A stretch of 64,000 nucleotides of DNA from Eudorina sp. 2006-703-Eu-15. Lineage: Eukaryota > Chlorophyta > Chlorophyceae > Chlamydomonadales > Volvocaceae. The notes beneath the pieces were generated by a model. It was not told the origin of the DNA, ran no database searches, and saw nothing but the letters and a program-made list of their open reading frames with translations. The first letter of the stretch is position 1, and each line of letters begins with the position of its first letter. The stretch lies in the NCBI GenBank assembly GCA_003117195.1, contig BDSI01000007.1, positions 1,922,001 through 1,986,000 of the forward strand, written 5' to 3'. Shown here one piece after another: positions 48,118-64,000 of the stretch. The translations under genes were made by a program, and so were the position numbers.

Positions 48118-50489
48118 GGTGGGTCCAGGGCAGCGGCAACAGACAGGGGGAAAGGAGCAGGGCGGGAAACGGGAAAAGGGACGCGCCGCGCATCCCCCAG
48201 ACAGCATCCCCAGCATCCCCACTCACCGCGCCGCCCCTCCAAGCACCTCCAAACCCTCCAAGCCCTCCAAGCCCCTCTACAGCACTCGCCGCGCCTCCCT
48301 TCCCTCCTTCAACGTCTACTGGATACTTCCGAGTTCGTCGAGGGCTTGTCCTTCTTCCGCCCGACCCAGCACCCAAGACGTCTGTGGCCCATCCCCTCCT
48401 CCACACATATACACATTTTGCTGTACACAAGCGGCTACCGTACAGCTACCGTACACATGCACGCACCCACACCTCCTCCGCACCTCACCCCACCGCCAAG
48501 TGCCCAACTGAGCGTCCAAAGTGTAAACCACAACACCCAAACTGTCCAGAAACCCAACATAGATGCCCCGGCGCCCCCTAACTGTCGTACTCCACACGCG
48601 CGTCATGCTCGCAGTCACCTGTTCAGAGCGTGACTCGGTACGGCCACCCCCCCCCCAGCGCAGCGCAGCACAGCTTCATAATGTCTACCAATTTCCTATA
48701 AACAACCGCCCCGCCCCGCCCCGCCCCGTCGCTCGCCCTGTCCCCCTTCCTATGCAGGTACCTCGCCAAGTAAGCATTCCGAGTATTTCTGGGTGTGCCC
48801 GGGTTCGTTTTTCGGGTTTCTTTCTTTTTTAATTTTCCCCCTTCCCGGCCACCAATTTCCTACAAACCCCCCTCCCCTCCTCGGCCACCCGCCCGCCTGC
48901 CCCCTCACCTCCATGATATCCCGCAGCAGCTGGTTCCGCTTCAGCTTCCCAATCATGACCCCGAAATTGAGCGAGGTGCCCGAGGGCAGCAGGTACTCCC
49001 CGGACAGCAGGCTCTTGCCCGCCGCAAACTGCTCCGTCATGAACACCTCAAACTCGTCCCAGCCAATGACGCCGTCCTTGTTACGGTCCATCAGCGAGAC
49101 CATTTCCTGAATGGTGGCGTCGTCGCAGGGAATCTGGGCCGCCTGCGGGGTTGGGGGTGGGGGCGGGGGCGGGATGGGATGGGATGGGCGCATCATGGTG
49201 GGTGTTTTCGTCGGCAGGAGTGCGTGTGAGTGTGCGTAAGAGAAACCTGAGCCGCGAGCAGCGAAGTCCAGCTGAATAGGCGACACATTCGACGGAAGCC
49301 CAGCGGAATAGGCGACACATTCGACAGAAGCACATGGTTGGGGGGTGCATAACCTCATACCTGTACAACTACCCATACGAGCCGTTGGCCCAACATGAAG
49401 TGAACGATGAAGGCGGGGCCGTGGGGATTTGGAGGGGGTTAGAGAGGCCCTGACCGCTCTGCCGCGCGGCGATGGGACCCCCGATGGTAGCGGCACTTGG
49501 CGCGCAGGGGTGAGGCGGGATGAGGCGGGATGAGGCGGGATGAGGCGGGGACAAGGACAAGGACTGTCCGGCAGCCGCGCCGCGGCGTCAGCAGCTGTAT
49601 GGCGTACATCAAGATCCGCCTGATCTGATCTGATCTGGGTCAATGTCGTACCTTGAGGGCCGCCATCAGCTCATGGTGCTCCAGGGTCTGGGAGCCGTCC
49701 TGGTCGACCAGCTGAAACCACTGGGCGATGACGCGTGTGACGGCGGGATGCAGCTTGTCCGCCTTGACCACATAACCGTGCGTGTGCAGCCATGACTTCA
49801 CATGTGCGGTCTGCACGCTGCGTGAGACCTTGGTCTGATCGGAGAGCCGAGAGCGGGGAGGGGGGAGCGTGCGAAGATCGCGCAGAACAGACAGAACAGA
49901 CAGGGTACGGCATGAGTGCGAGAGGGAAAAGCACCAAGGGAGCGGAAACGGGCACGGCTGGAGCCGCACAGTTTGTCGCCTTGCGGCTGGTCTGGATGGA
50001 TTGGGCACATTTCCCGGTCGCAAACGGTGCACAAAACCGAGTGTCGTTTTGCCAAGCGCCCAGTCGATGCCCCTAAGCTCGAACCCCAGAGCGCATTATC
50101 AAGGATTATGCGATAACCATGAGCATGGATATTTCCTAAATTTAACCACACAAACCGCGCCAGGAGCGGTACAATCGGACTTGCTGTGAGCCTGCAAAGT
50201 TTTACAGGACGTTCGAGAGAGAACCGCAACACACAGCAATTACCTTTGTATTGCCATCTAGGTGCGCCAGGCGCGCCAGGCGCAGCCTTCCCCGCATGTT
50301 GGCGTGTGGAGAAGGGCTAGACTGGGCACCATAACGCTGCGGCAACTGCTGACATTGTTGTCTATGTTGTTCGTGCAAAGGAACCTCCACATGGAGCTGT
50401 CCAAGGCGATCCAGGTCCAGCGAGGGCAGGTCCGGGGAATTTCCCGGCGCGCTCGCTGGAGCTGCGTCCGCATCCTCTGCATCTTCCAT
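43307..50489 (-). CDS. EF-hand calcium-binding protein with giant low-complexity region
   Basis: Exons: 50244-50489 (ATG), 49652-49834, 48909-49142, 47625-47870, 43838-46975, all phase 0 with good splice sites. Two canonical EF loops are visible: DQDGSQTLEHHE (126-137) and DRNKDGVIGWDE (162-173), each with acidic residues at positions 1, 3, 5 and 12 or accepted substitutes, so calcium binding is expected. A helical block follows (DPSRRKRWASIANNPDALGR ... LATMQEAVEATTLTLDHLKR). The 3138-base exon encodes 1046 residues dominated by Gly, Ala, Ser and Pro. The 3' end is unresolved: after a good donor at 43838 (GATGAG|GTGCGC) a phase-0 exon starting near 43651 may follow; 43307 is the outer bound set by an in-frame stop. 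A minus-strand TGTAA sits at 43447-43451. No known family name; role unknown. Confidence 0.7.
43447..43451 (-). terminator. TGTAA, candidate polyadenylation signal for the EF-hand gene
   Basis: Minus strand reads TTTGTAAAACCGTTACAAG. If used, the stop codon must lie upstream of it in the transcript, arguing for one more short exon after the donor at 43838. Confidence 0.3.
47919..47983 (-). repeat. dispersed intronic repeat, family 2, copy C
   Basis: In EF-hand gene intron 47871-48908. The plus strand reads GATATAGGAAATTGGTAGAC, then ATTTACAAACTGCGCTGCTG, then CCAGAGCGACGGTTCGACTG, near-identical to 21964-22022. Confidence 0.65.
48087..48116. repeat. (CAG)n trinucleotide run
   Basis: About ten CAG units in the EF-hand gene intron 47871-48908. 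Confidence 0.9.
48662..48841 (+). repeat. dispersed intronic repeats: inverted family 2 followed by family 1
   Basis: AATGTCTACCAATTTCCTAT (from about 48679) is the reverse complement of the family 2 end at 47919. Some 65 bases later TATGCAGGTACCTCGCCA, then AGTAAGCAT, then the family 1 core TGGGTGTGCCCGGGTTCGTT and T-rich tail follow (48747-48841). Their adjacency suggests the two families are the two ends of one element. Confidence 0.6.
49236..49286 (+). repeat. CA-linked dispersed repeat
   Basis: AAGAGAAACCTGAGCCGCGA, then GCAGCGAAGTCCAGCTGAAT, then AGGCGACAC, in EF-hand gene intron 49143-49651. A second partial copy of the end (AGCGGAATAGGCGACACATT) follows at about 49301. Confidence 0.75.
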
Positions 50490-52275
50490 ACTCACTTTAG
50501 CATCAAATTAACGTGATAACGGTGAAGGTTATCGCGGAAATCGAAGTTTGCATCGTACGCGCCTGGCTCGCGAGCCAGGCGCTCTCCGTGAGAATGCCAT
50601 GTGCTCACGTTACATCAGTCACTGTTCTCAAATCAAGGAGGAGTTCATTTTATTGGGTACTCGAACGGCCACGCGGCAAGGCCAGCACGACTTACGGACT
50701 CACGTCCGTATCCCGTCTCTCTGCGAGGTTTTATTAATCTGCAAGTCGCAGCGCAATGCAGGAGTAGCGGTACGACCAGGTTATTCATGGAAGCATAAAG
50801 TTCCCTGTACCTGAGATTCTCTGAGAACCCCTGGGGACATCTTTTGATGCCCCAAAACACAGCGAAAACTGGCTGATCCATCGTGCCATACCATTAGCTA
50901 TAGGACATCGCTATTGTAACAAGCTCAAGGAGTGCGGAAACCCTAGCTTTCCCGCTGTTGGGTGTTCTGCCGCAGGGTTGCGCAAGTTGTCTGGCCGTGC
51001 GTGTCATCCAAGATGCCTCAAGAAGCGGCCCTCGCAGCGACTGATCAATGAACCGGATGAACGGACGCCAACGTGGACTGGAGCCACCCTCAGCTACACA
51101 CAGTCCGCAGCAGCAGACCCCGTGGCCACCTCACCCTCGGGCCGCGCCGCCTCCCCGTGCCGGCTGCTTTCTTCCTCTCAATGATTGTCACTCATTAGGA
51201 GGGTGCCCCTCCGCCCATCTGCTAGACCGCCCTCCGCCTTCCGCCCAGCCACGCCACGCCGTACATCAATCCGCCGCGCCCGCCCATTGGGGCAGGTCGC
51301 CCCGCTTCCGAGTGCCGGGCCACCATTCGTCTGCACGCTCCTGGTGCACGTAGCACGTATGACGTGCCGTTCTGAACCATCGGAGATGGAGGTTCCGCGA
51401 CCTGCGGGTCTGGACCTCACAGGGTTCGTTCGCAGACCTCATGTGTCCCATGAAGGCAGCGAGGCTCGATGCACCCGTATGCGCCCCTCCGACGCTTGGT
51501 GAAGGAAAGGCACCAGATATCCAGGAAGCTGCGGTCTTGTGGAGGACCGCACCCTTTGACCCCGGGGCCGGAAGCTGTGTCGAGGAGGGTCGAGACTATG
51601 CGGAGACCTCCCTGAAGCAAGCTGCCGTCCGCGACGCGGCGGCTTACAGCCTGGCGCAGGCTGACATAGCCATCCGAACGGTGAAACGCTGGTAGAGGCG
51701 CCGGTCGTGTGCGGGGGAAGACGGCGCCAGGGAGCTCTGGTCAGGCAGTACTACGAGTGGGGCCGGTAGCTGACGCAAGCTGTGGACTTGACCGCCCCGG
51801 ACCTCCTACAAACAAAAGGGTAACAGCCGCTGCCGGCTCGTAGGAGCCCAGTCCGAGACACGGCAGCCTGTCGGCGTCTGCATGAAACACTGGGACGCTT
51901 CTCCGTTCCACCGCACTGCAACCAACCTTCATTGCTGAGGGGGCGGAGCAGGATCTGGGCAACGCAGCAGCACACGCCCAGACGCGCCGCGTCTCCCGCC
52001 ACCGCGGCCCTCCGCTCCCCCAACGACCGACTGGGGAGCAGCTCACCCGCTTCACAGCCCGCTCCGTCCTCCCGCCCGCTCCCCTGATCCAGCCAGCCGG
52101 ACCCAGGCTTCCATCACCCAGCCTCCCTCGGGCCTTAGGTGCCCCGGCATGTCACCCCTGGGCATCATCAACGTCAGCTCCACCCAATAGCCACCAGGAA
52201 CTGAGCACCGCGCGCCATCACTGGCCAAGGTGACTCCCGCATCGTCACTGGCCAAGGTGACTCCCGCCGAGGGCA
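50490..52275. other. intergenic region between two minus-strand genes
   Basis: Upstream of the EF-hand gene and downstream of the CxxCxGxG gene. The first kilobase is AT-richer. A plus-strand frame (51441-51695, ending ...SLKQAAVRDAAAYSLAQADI...) has helical character but no exon context or domain. A minus-strand TGTAA at 51645-51641 could serve the upstream gene. A 26-base direct repeat (CACTGGCCAAGGTGACTCCC) occurs at about 52216 and 52243. Confidence 0.45.
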
Positions 52276-53831
52276 TTAAGCCCGGGGCCCCTCATTCGCG
52301 ATGATGTCGGCGATGGTGATGCTGGCCGCGGCAGCAGCAGCAGCTCCGGGGGCAGTAGCCCCCGGGGCCGCCGCTCCAGGGACGCTGTGGGAGGTCAGCC
52401 GGTCCAGCGCCGCCTGCTTCTTCCGGCGCATCAGCTCCAATCGCTCCAGCTGCAGGTCCAGCTGCCCCAACAGGTCGCGTGCCGCCTGCTCGCGACCCGC
52501 CGGGTCGGCGGTGCCGCTGTGCGGCTGCTGCAGGATGGCCAGCGTCTCCATCCGCTCCTGCAGCACAGTACGGCATGGGGTGGGACGTCCGGCAACGCAA
52601 AGGACGCTCGTTACAACGGAACCACTTCGGTGGTTCTTTGGCGCACGGCTCTGCGTCCGGTTCCCAGCCGACTGTTCCTTTGCACCGACCCGGGCACAAC
52701 CTGCGTTCGGCGCCGGGCGCAAGAACCCTGTCTTAGCTCTGTTACGAATAATATTCATATCTGGCATTCAGGTACATCATAATCCACCATGCCACGCACG
52801 TCCGGGTTCCTTCACATGCTAGCACGCCGCCGCCCGCATGTCGTTGTCCGTTGTTTGTTCGTGTTCGTACTAATCATTCGTTGCACCCGGCAGTACAACC
52901 GGCGGCCGCATTTCCCGCAATGATACTCTTCTGTTTTCCGTCCTCACCTTTGTGTACGACGCCGTTTTGGCCACCAACACGTTGAGGTCCCTCCGTAGGG
53001 CCGCGGCCCGCTGGCTGGCGTCGTCGCCGTCTTCAGAGCCGCCCCCGCCCGCCGCTTGTCCGCTGTGAAGCGCCACCACGCCGGCCGGCGCCACGGCGGT
53101 GCTGCTGGTTACGGGCCCGCTGGTGGCCGCCCCGGGCACGACCTCTTTACCGTTCTTGAACACTCGCACCCCCCGTCCATCGCAGTGCTTGCAGAAGTTC
53201 TGGTGGTGGTGGGGGTCGGACGGGGCGGGGCAGCGCGGTTAGTAGGGATGGGGGACGGGTACCAGCGCCGAGGTACAGCGTACAGGGCGACGTCTCTTGG
53301 GCGCATGTGGGTGGTGGGGGCACGCAGTTCACGCGGGAGGTAACGAGGCGGCCCTGGTGTTGCGAGTTGATGGGTGTCAAGGATGTGTGGTTGGGGGCGG
53401 GGCTGTTGAGAGGGTGAACGAAGGGGTGTGCTTCAGCAGCAGATCCTAGAGCCTAGAGCAGCCTGACCTCAAGTCGCCGGTGGTTGTAGATCTCGACAAG
53501 GGTCCCCGTTCCATGACAGTGCGCGCAGACGGAGGCCTCAACGTTGCTGGTGACCCGCGAGGGCGCCGAAGACGGCTCGACCTGCCGCGGGGGTGCGCTG
53601 CATGCCGCGCAAGAACCAGCTTCCTACCAAAGCCAGGACACACAATGGGACTGGATTCAGGCTTAGGTGGGTTGCACAACTTGGATGCTGCAGGCTTCAT
53701 AATTTGGGACGCGCACCGCATGTCTCACGCACCTCTTCGGCGGGTATGCTTTGACCATCTTTCATGCCGCCATATTTTTCGCGTAGCCGCTCGATGACTT
53801 CCTGCTCCTGAGGCGTGAAAGCTGCGTGCAT
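52276..53831 (-). CDS. CxxCxGxG zinc-knuckle protein, function unknown
   Basis: Exons: 53733-53831 (ATG), 53468-53536, 52948-53199, 52276-52557 (TAA); all phase 0, 233 residues. The N-terminus reads AAFTPQEQEVIERLREKYGG. Residues 37-44 CAHCHGTG and 59-66 CKHCDGRG are two DnaJ-type CxxCxGxG knuckles separated by 14 residues (LVEIYNHRRLENF), enough for one zinc site, that is half of a DnaJ cysteine-rich domain. Then a Gly/Ser/Ala linker, a helical stretch (SQRAAALRRDLNVLVAKTAS), a long coiled-coil-like segment (about 141-190: LLGQLDLQLERLELMRRKKQ) and a conserved-looking end, ITIADIIANEG. No J domain. I do not recognise the family; a chaperone-like or scaffold role is only a guess. Confidence 0.7.
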
Positions 53832-54689
53832 TTGTGCTGATTGGGCGTTCCTATGAGTATGAGTGAAGTTCTTCAGATATGGCTATCATAAAGGTGAAGA
53901 ATAGAAATAAGCTTGTAGGACCAACTGCAGAGCACCTATGGAAACTTGCAGTTATGCGTCACACGGTAACTTTGCGAAGCAGACTCATGAGATTATCACG
54001 TTAAGGCATGCTTTAAATCTCGTCGTATGCAACAGCAAGCCAATATCGTAGCTTGTGAGGGCCAAAGGGATGGGCAAATGGACAGCTACTGCCTTTGAAT
54101 AAGAAACTTGAAGTATCCCAGGCCTTGTAAAATGCAACTCCCTATGAGTGATAAAACTTAACTATTTAAACGTCATGATTTGACGGATGGCCAGTTGGCC
54201 ACATCGCGAGCGTCCGGAGGCAACGTCCAACGGTCAACCACCATGCATCAAGGAGCCCAACTGCCCACGGAGCGAGGGCCGAGGCGCCGAGCAGCCGCCA
54301 GGTAACCAGCGGCATTGAAGAAAGCAAGGTATCATTCACGAAAGGCCAACTAGTAAGGATGTTTCAAGGTATCATGCTCACTGCAAATAGGCAATGCCAG
54401 TGAACTCCGATACAAACTGGATTTCGAGTCGGACGCTACTCGACAATAGATTATTGTTGTTCAATGGTGAGGCTCGGCGACTGTGTCTTATGCGGGCGAC
54501 CGTCACGGCCTCATCACACCAGCCTACCAACGGACGAAACATACTCAATATCAAAGCCCCAATCCGAACTTCCGAATCGAGGGACCCGGTTGCCCTGCGT
54601 TGACCAGCATGTCGTGAGCGCCGTACAGGGCGCGTGCGGCACGTCCCAACTCCGCCACGGGGCACAGAGGGCGCCAGCTCAGCTCTCAG
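53832..54689. other. intergenic, AT-richer, between divergent genes
   Basis: Separates the start of the CxxCxGxG gene from the SPF30-like fragment; probably holds the upstream gene's promoter. No motif strong enough to name and no supported coding exon. Confidence 0.4.
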
Positions 54690-55521
54690 ATGCGCAACCG
54701 CACCCACTGCACGCTGCAGGAGGGTGAACTGCTTTCGGCGGTTGCCGAGTACCGCGCCCAGTTGACCTCCCTGGAGGAGCTCCTGTCCGCTGATCCCACC
54801 AATGCGGAAGTCCGGGAGGTGCGCCGCATCGCCCTCCAGGCATAAGGCCCACTCCATGGATGGCCGGGAGTAGTACAAGCCCCACCGTGTGGCCCCACAC
54901 TTGAGTGCACCGGGGGTCCAGGGGGGGCTTGGGTAGCGGTAACCGATGCCGTGGGCGCCAGAGTCCAGGCCCTCACGAGCGGGGTTTGGGCCTGCGCGAA
55001 TGCAATGACTGTGTTGCAGAGCTGCCGAACCGGCGGGTGGTTGCAGCTCCGACCCTAGCTGACGGCCGCGGGAGCTGCCGCGGTCGAGATCAGCCGCATT
55101 GTGACCCCGTCGGCGTGCACGGCTCCCCCGTGCCGAGCGCCGCAGCGCGGGCAGCGGCCGACTCAGGTGTTAAGTTAGTGAACGACGAAAAGAACCCACC
55201 CAGAGCGGGTCCGAGGACGCGGTTGGCGCTGCGGCTCTGAGAGCTCTGGGGATGTGCCCTGAGCGCGAAGGGGAGGGGGGCAGCCGCCAATCGACGGAAG
55301 GGCGGAGCCGTACCAAGGGGTGGAACCGTCCCACGGGACGGTTCCATCCCGTGGACCACACACACCTGATCCTCATTGCGCCCTCGCGGGTACCCGCGCA
55401 CACGCCTGGCGCGTAACTGCTTCGCAGGTGTACGAACAGCTCCAGGGCGCACTGTCGTACACGCTGGCGGCCTTGGACGAGCAGCAGGCAGCGGCCGGCC
55501 TGGCGCAAGACGGCGCAGGCG
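54690..55521 (+). pseudogene. SPF30/SMNDC1-like N-terminal fragment lacking the Tudor domain
   Basis: The frame from ATG 54690 to 54839 reads GELLSAVAEYRAQLTSLEEL, LSADPTNAEVREVRRIALQ, matching the N-terminal helices of splicing factor SPF30/SMNDC1 (pattern LxxYxxQLxxVExxLxxDPxNxExxxL). A second exon, 55428-55521 (VYEQLQGALSYTLAALDEQQ), would continue the helix if the junction uses a GC donor (CTCCAG|GCATAAG); otherwise the frame stops at TAA 54843. The Tudor domain that defines the family should follow, but nothing like it is found before METTL16 begins at 56247. Most likely a truncated copy; it could be a short divergent gene. The missing domain, not the identity of the helices, is the main oddity. 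Confidence 0.4.
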
Positions 55522-56246
55522 GTGGGTGCGGCGACCCCGGCGTGTATATGTGTATGTGTATGTGCATGTGGATATGTGTATGTTTATGCGCGGGGGGTGC
55601 ATGGTGCAGGGGACCCACGGGTCATGCCGCGGCGACGCCGCGGGGCCCCGTATGGTATGCTTAGTGTTCTGCATTCCCCCTGGCCCTCGCGAGGAGGGGC
55701 GGGTTGGGACGCGGGTTTTTCGCTCTTTTGCGGTTTCGCTGTCTGTGTTGACAAAAGGGGCGGGTTGGGACGCGAGGGGTGTTCCAGTTCCGCGGTGCTG
55801 ACCTGGGACGGATCCCGCCAAGGCCGCCGCCTGCCGAAAGCTGGTTCCAAAGCCTCCGCTACTCGCTTTCCAAACATTCGTCCTGGGCGGCATCCGGAAC
55901 TGGACGTTCTCGGCCCGAACAGTAGGTGATGAGGGTGATGACCCCACCAACACCCTGCCCTACCCTAACTGGGCCCCCTGGCTTTTCCTTGTGAGCCCTA
56001 CCTTGCCCTCCATGCCCGCGATCCGACACGTGAGAGGTCGTGGCCGCCGCCGCCGCCGCATGGTGCTGCCCCGTAGGTGACGCGGCTGCGGGCGGCGACG
56101 GCAACAGTGCGGGCGGCGAGGGCGGCGAGGCGGGGGGCGGTAGCGAGCCGGGCGCAGCGGCTGGGGACGTGGGCGACGGGGGTGACGGAGCCGCCGCGGC
56201 GGCGGCGTCGCGGCTTCGTCGAGGCGGCGCCGCCAACAATGCGCGG
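55522..56246. other. upstream region of the METTL16 gene
   Basis: No supported exon. Contains a short run of TATGTGTATGTG and a repeated phrase (GGGGCGGGTTGGGACGCG at 55693 and 55757). The open frame before ATG 56247 runs back to 56040 without an ATG, so it is probably 5' UTR. Confidence 0.4.
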
Positions 56247-63664
<7,418 letters not shown>

Positions 63665-64000
63665 GGGGCCATCGGGCTCATATGGGCTGGCGTTGGAAGC
63701 AGACGGGGAGGATGCTAGTGCTGGGCCGGCGCTTCCGGCGGCTGACCTGGGTCGAGACGGCGATGGAAGATAGAGTGCGAGCGGGCAGACGTCTATGGGC
63801 GTACGGAGCTGTGAGTGTGAGAGTGCCAAGGGCGACACAAGCTTAGGGGTTCGCGGGGGGGTATGGATTGGGGAACCGGGAGGGGGGAGGGGAAGAGCAT
63901 TGCGCTGCTTCCGGGCTTGTATATACGAACTGTGGCGCGACGACCCTCGTATCTCGCCAGCTCGCCAATGACCACTGCACCGGTCACCACGCCGGATTTG
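63665..64000. other. 3' flank of METTL16; possible edge of a minus-strand gene
   Basis: No TGTAA is visible before the window ends. On the minus strand about 63900-63990 reads VVTGAVVIGELARYEGRRAT then VRIYKPGS, which looks protein-like but is too short and lacks clear splice sites, so it is not called as a gene. Confidence 0.3.

Noticed and set aside
54378..54878. 166-codon minus-strand frame
   Set aside because: Antisense to the SPF30-like frame and without recognisable features.
63793..63990. Minus-strand exon candidate (VIGELARYEGRRATVRIYKPG)
   Set aside because: Attractive sequence, but too short, at the window edge, with no clear donor; left as a remark only.

Overview
This is a nuclear window from a GC-rich, intron-rich eukaryote, most likely a flagellated chlorophyte alga of the Chlamydomonas/Volvox group. 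The evidence is short exons with GT-AG (occasionally GC-AG) junctions, TGTAA-type polyadenylation signals downstream of several stops, Ala/Gly/Pro-rich low-complexity inserts in proteins, abundant (CA)n and C/G-rich minisatellites, and the gene content: a BBSome subunit (so the organism has cilia), a receptor-like kinase with PAN-like ectodomains, and a small probable plastid membrane protein. All gene models were assembled by hand from reading frame, splice consensus and phase; no transcript data were available.

Layout. 29-4085 (+): 3' two thirds of BBS7. 5703-14438 (-): ankyrin-repeat protein with a C-terminal 'FVSHRW' TIR-like domain; its introns carry very large minisatellites, including 1.75 kb of a CCCCTG hexamer. 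BBS7 and this gene converge on a palindromic TTGTAAC-G-GTTACAA motif that could end both transcripts. 14440-21065: repeat-rich, no convincing gene. 21066-34894 (-): a complete 14-exon gene for a 2436-residue receptor-like Ser/Thr kinase (signal peptide, three cysteine-rich repeats, transmembrane helix, about 1300 disordered residues, kinase domain). One kinase intron holds an antisense reverse-transcriptase-like remnant. 34895-40304: AT-richer island with a long hairpin and a small element bounded by ATTAGAA/TTCTAAT motifs. 40305-40830 (+): three-exon, 110-residue single-helix, probably plastid protein. 40831-43306: microsatellites and tandem repeats. 43307-50489 (-): EF-hand protein with a giant low-complexity exon. 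52276-53831 (-): 233-residue protein with two CxxCxGxG knuckles. 54690-55521 (+): SPF30/SMNDC1-like N-terminal fragment without a Tudor domain. 56247-63664 (+): complete 14-exon METTL16 (U6 snRNA/mRNA m6A methyltransferase) gene, 610 residues.

The genes do not form an operon or obvious pathway; this is ordinary eukaryotic gene order. The most unusual signal is a family of short dispersed repeats that recur almost only inside introns of unrelated genes and carry splice-site-like ends (introner-like). Next come the oddly built receptor kinase, the ankyrin/SHRW protein, and the glycine-rich insertion inside the METTL16 catalytic domain.
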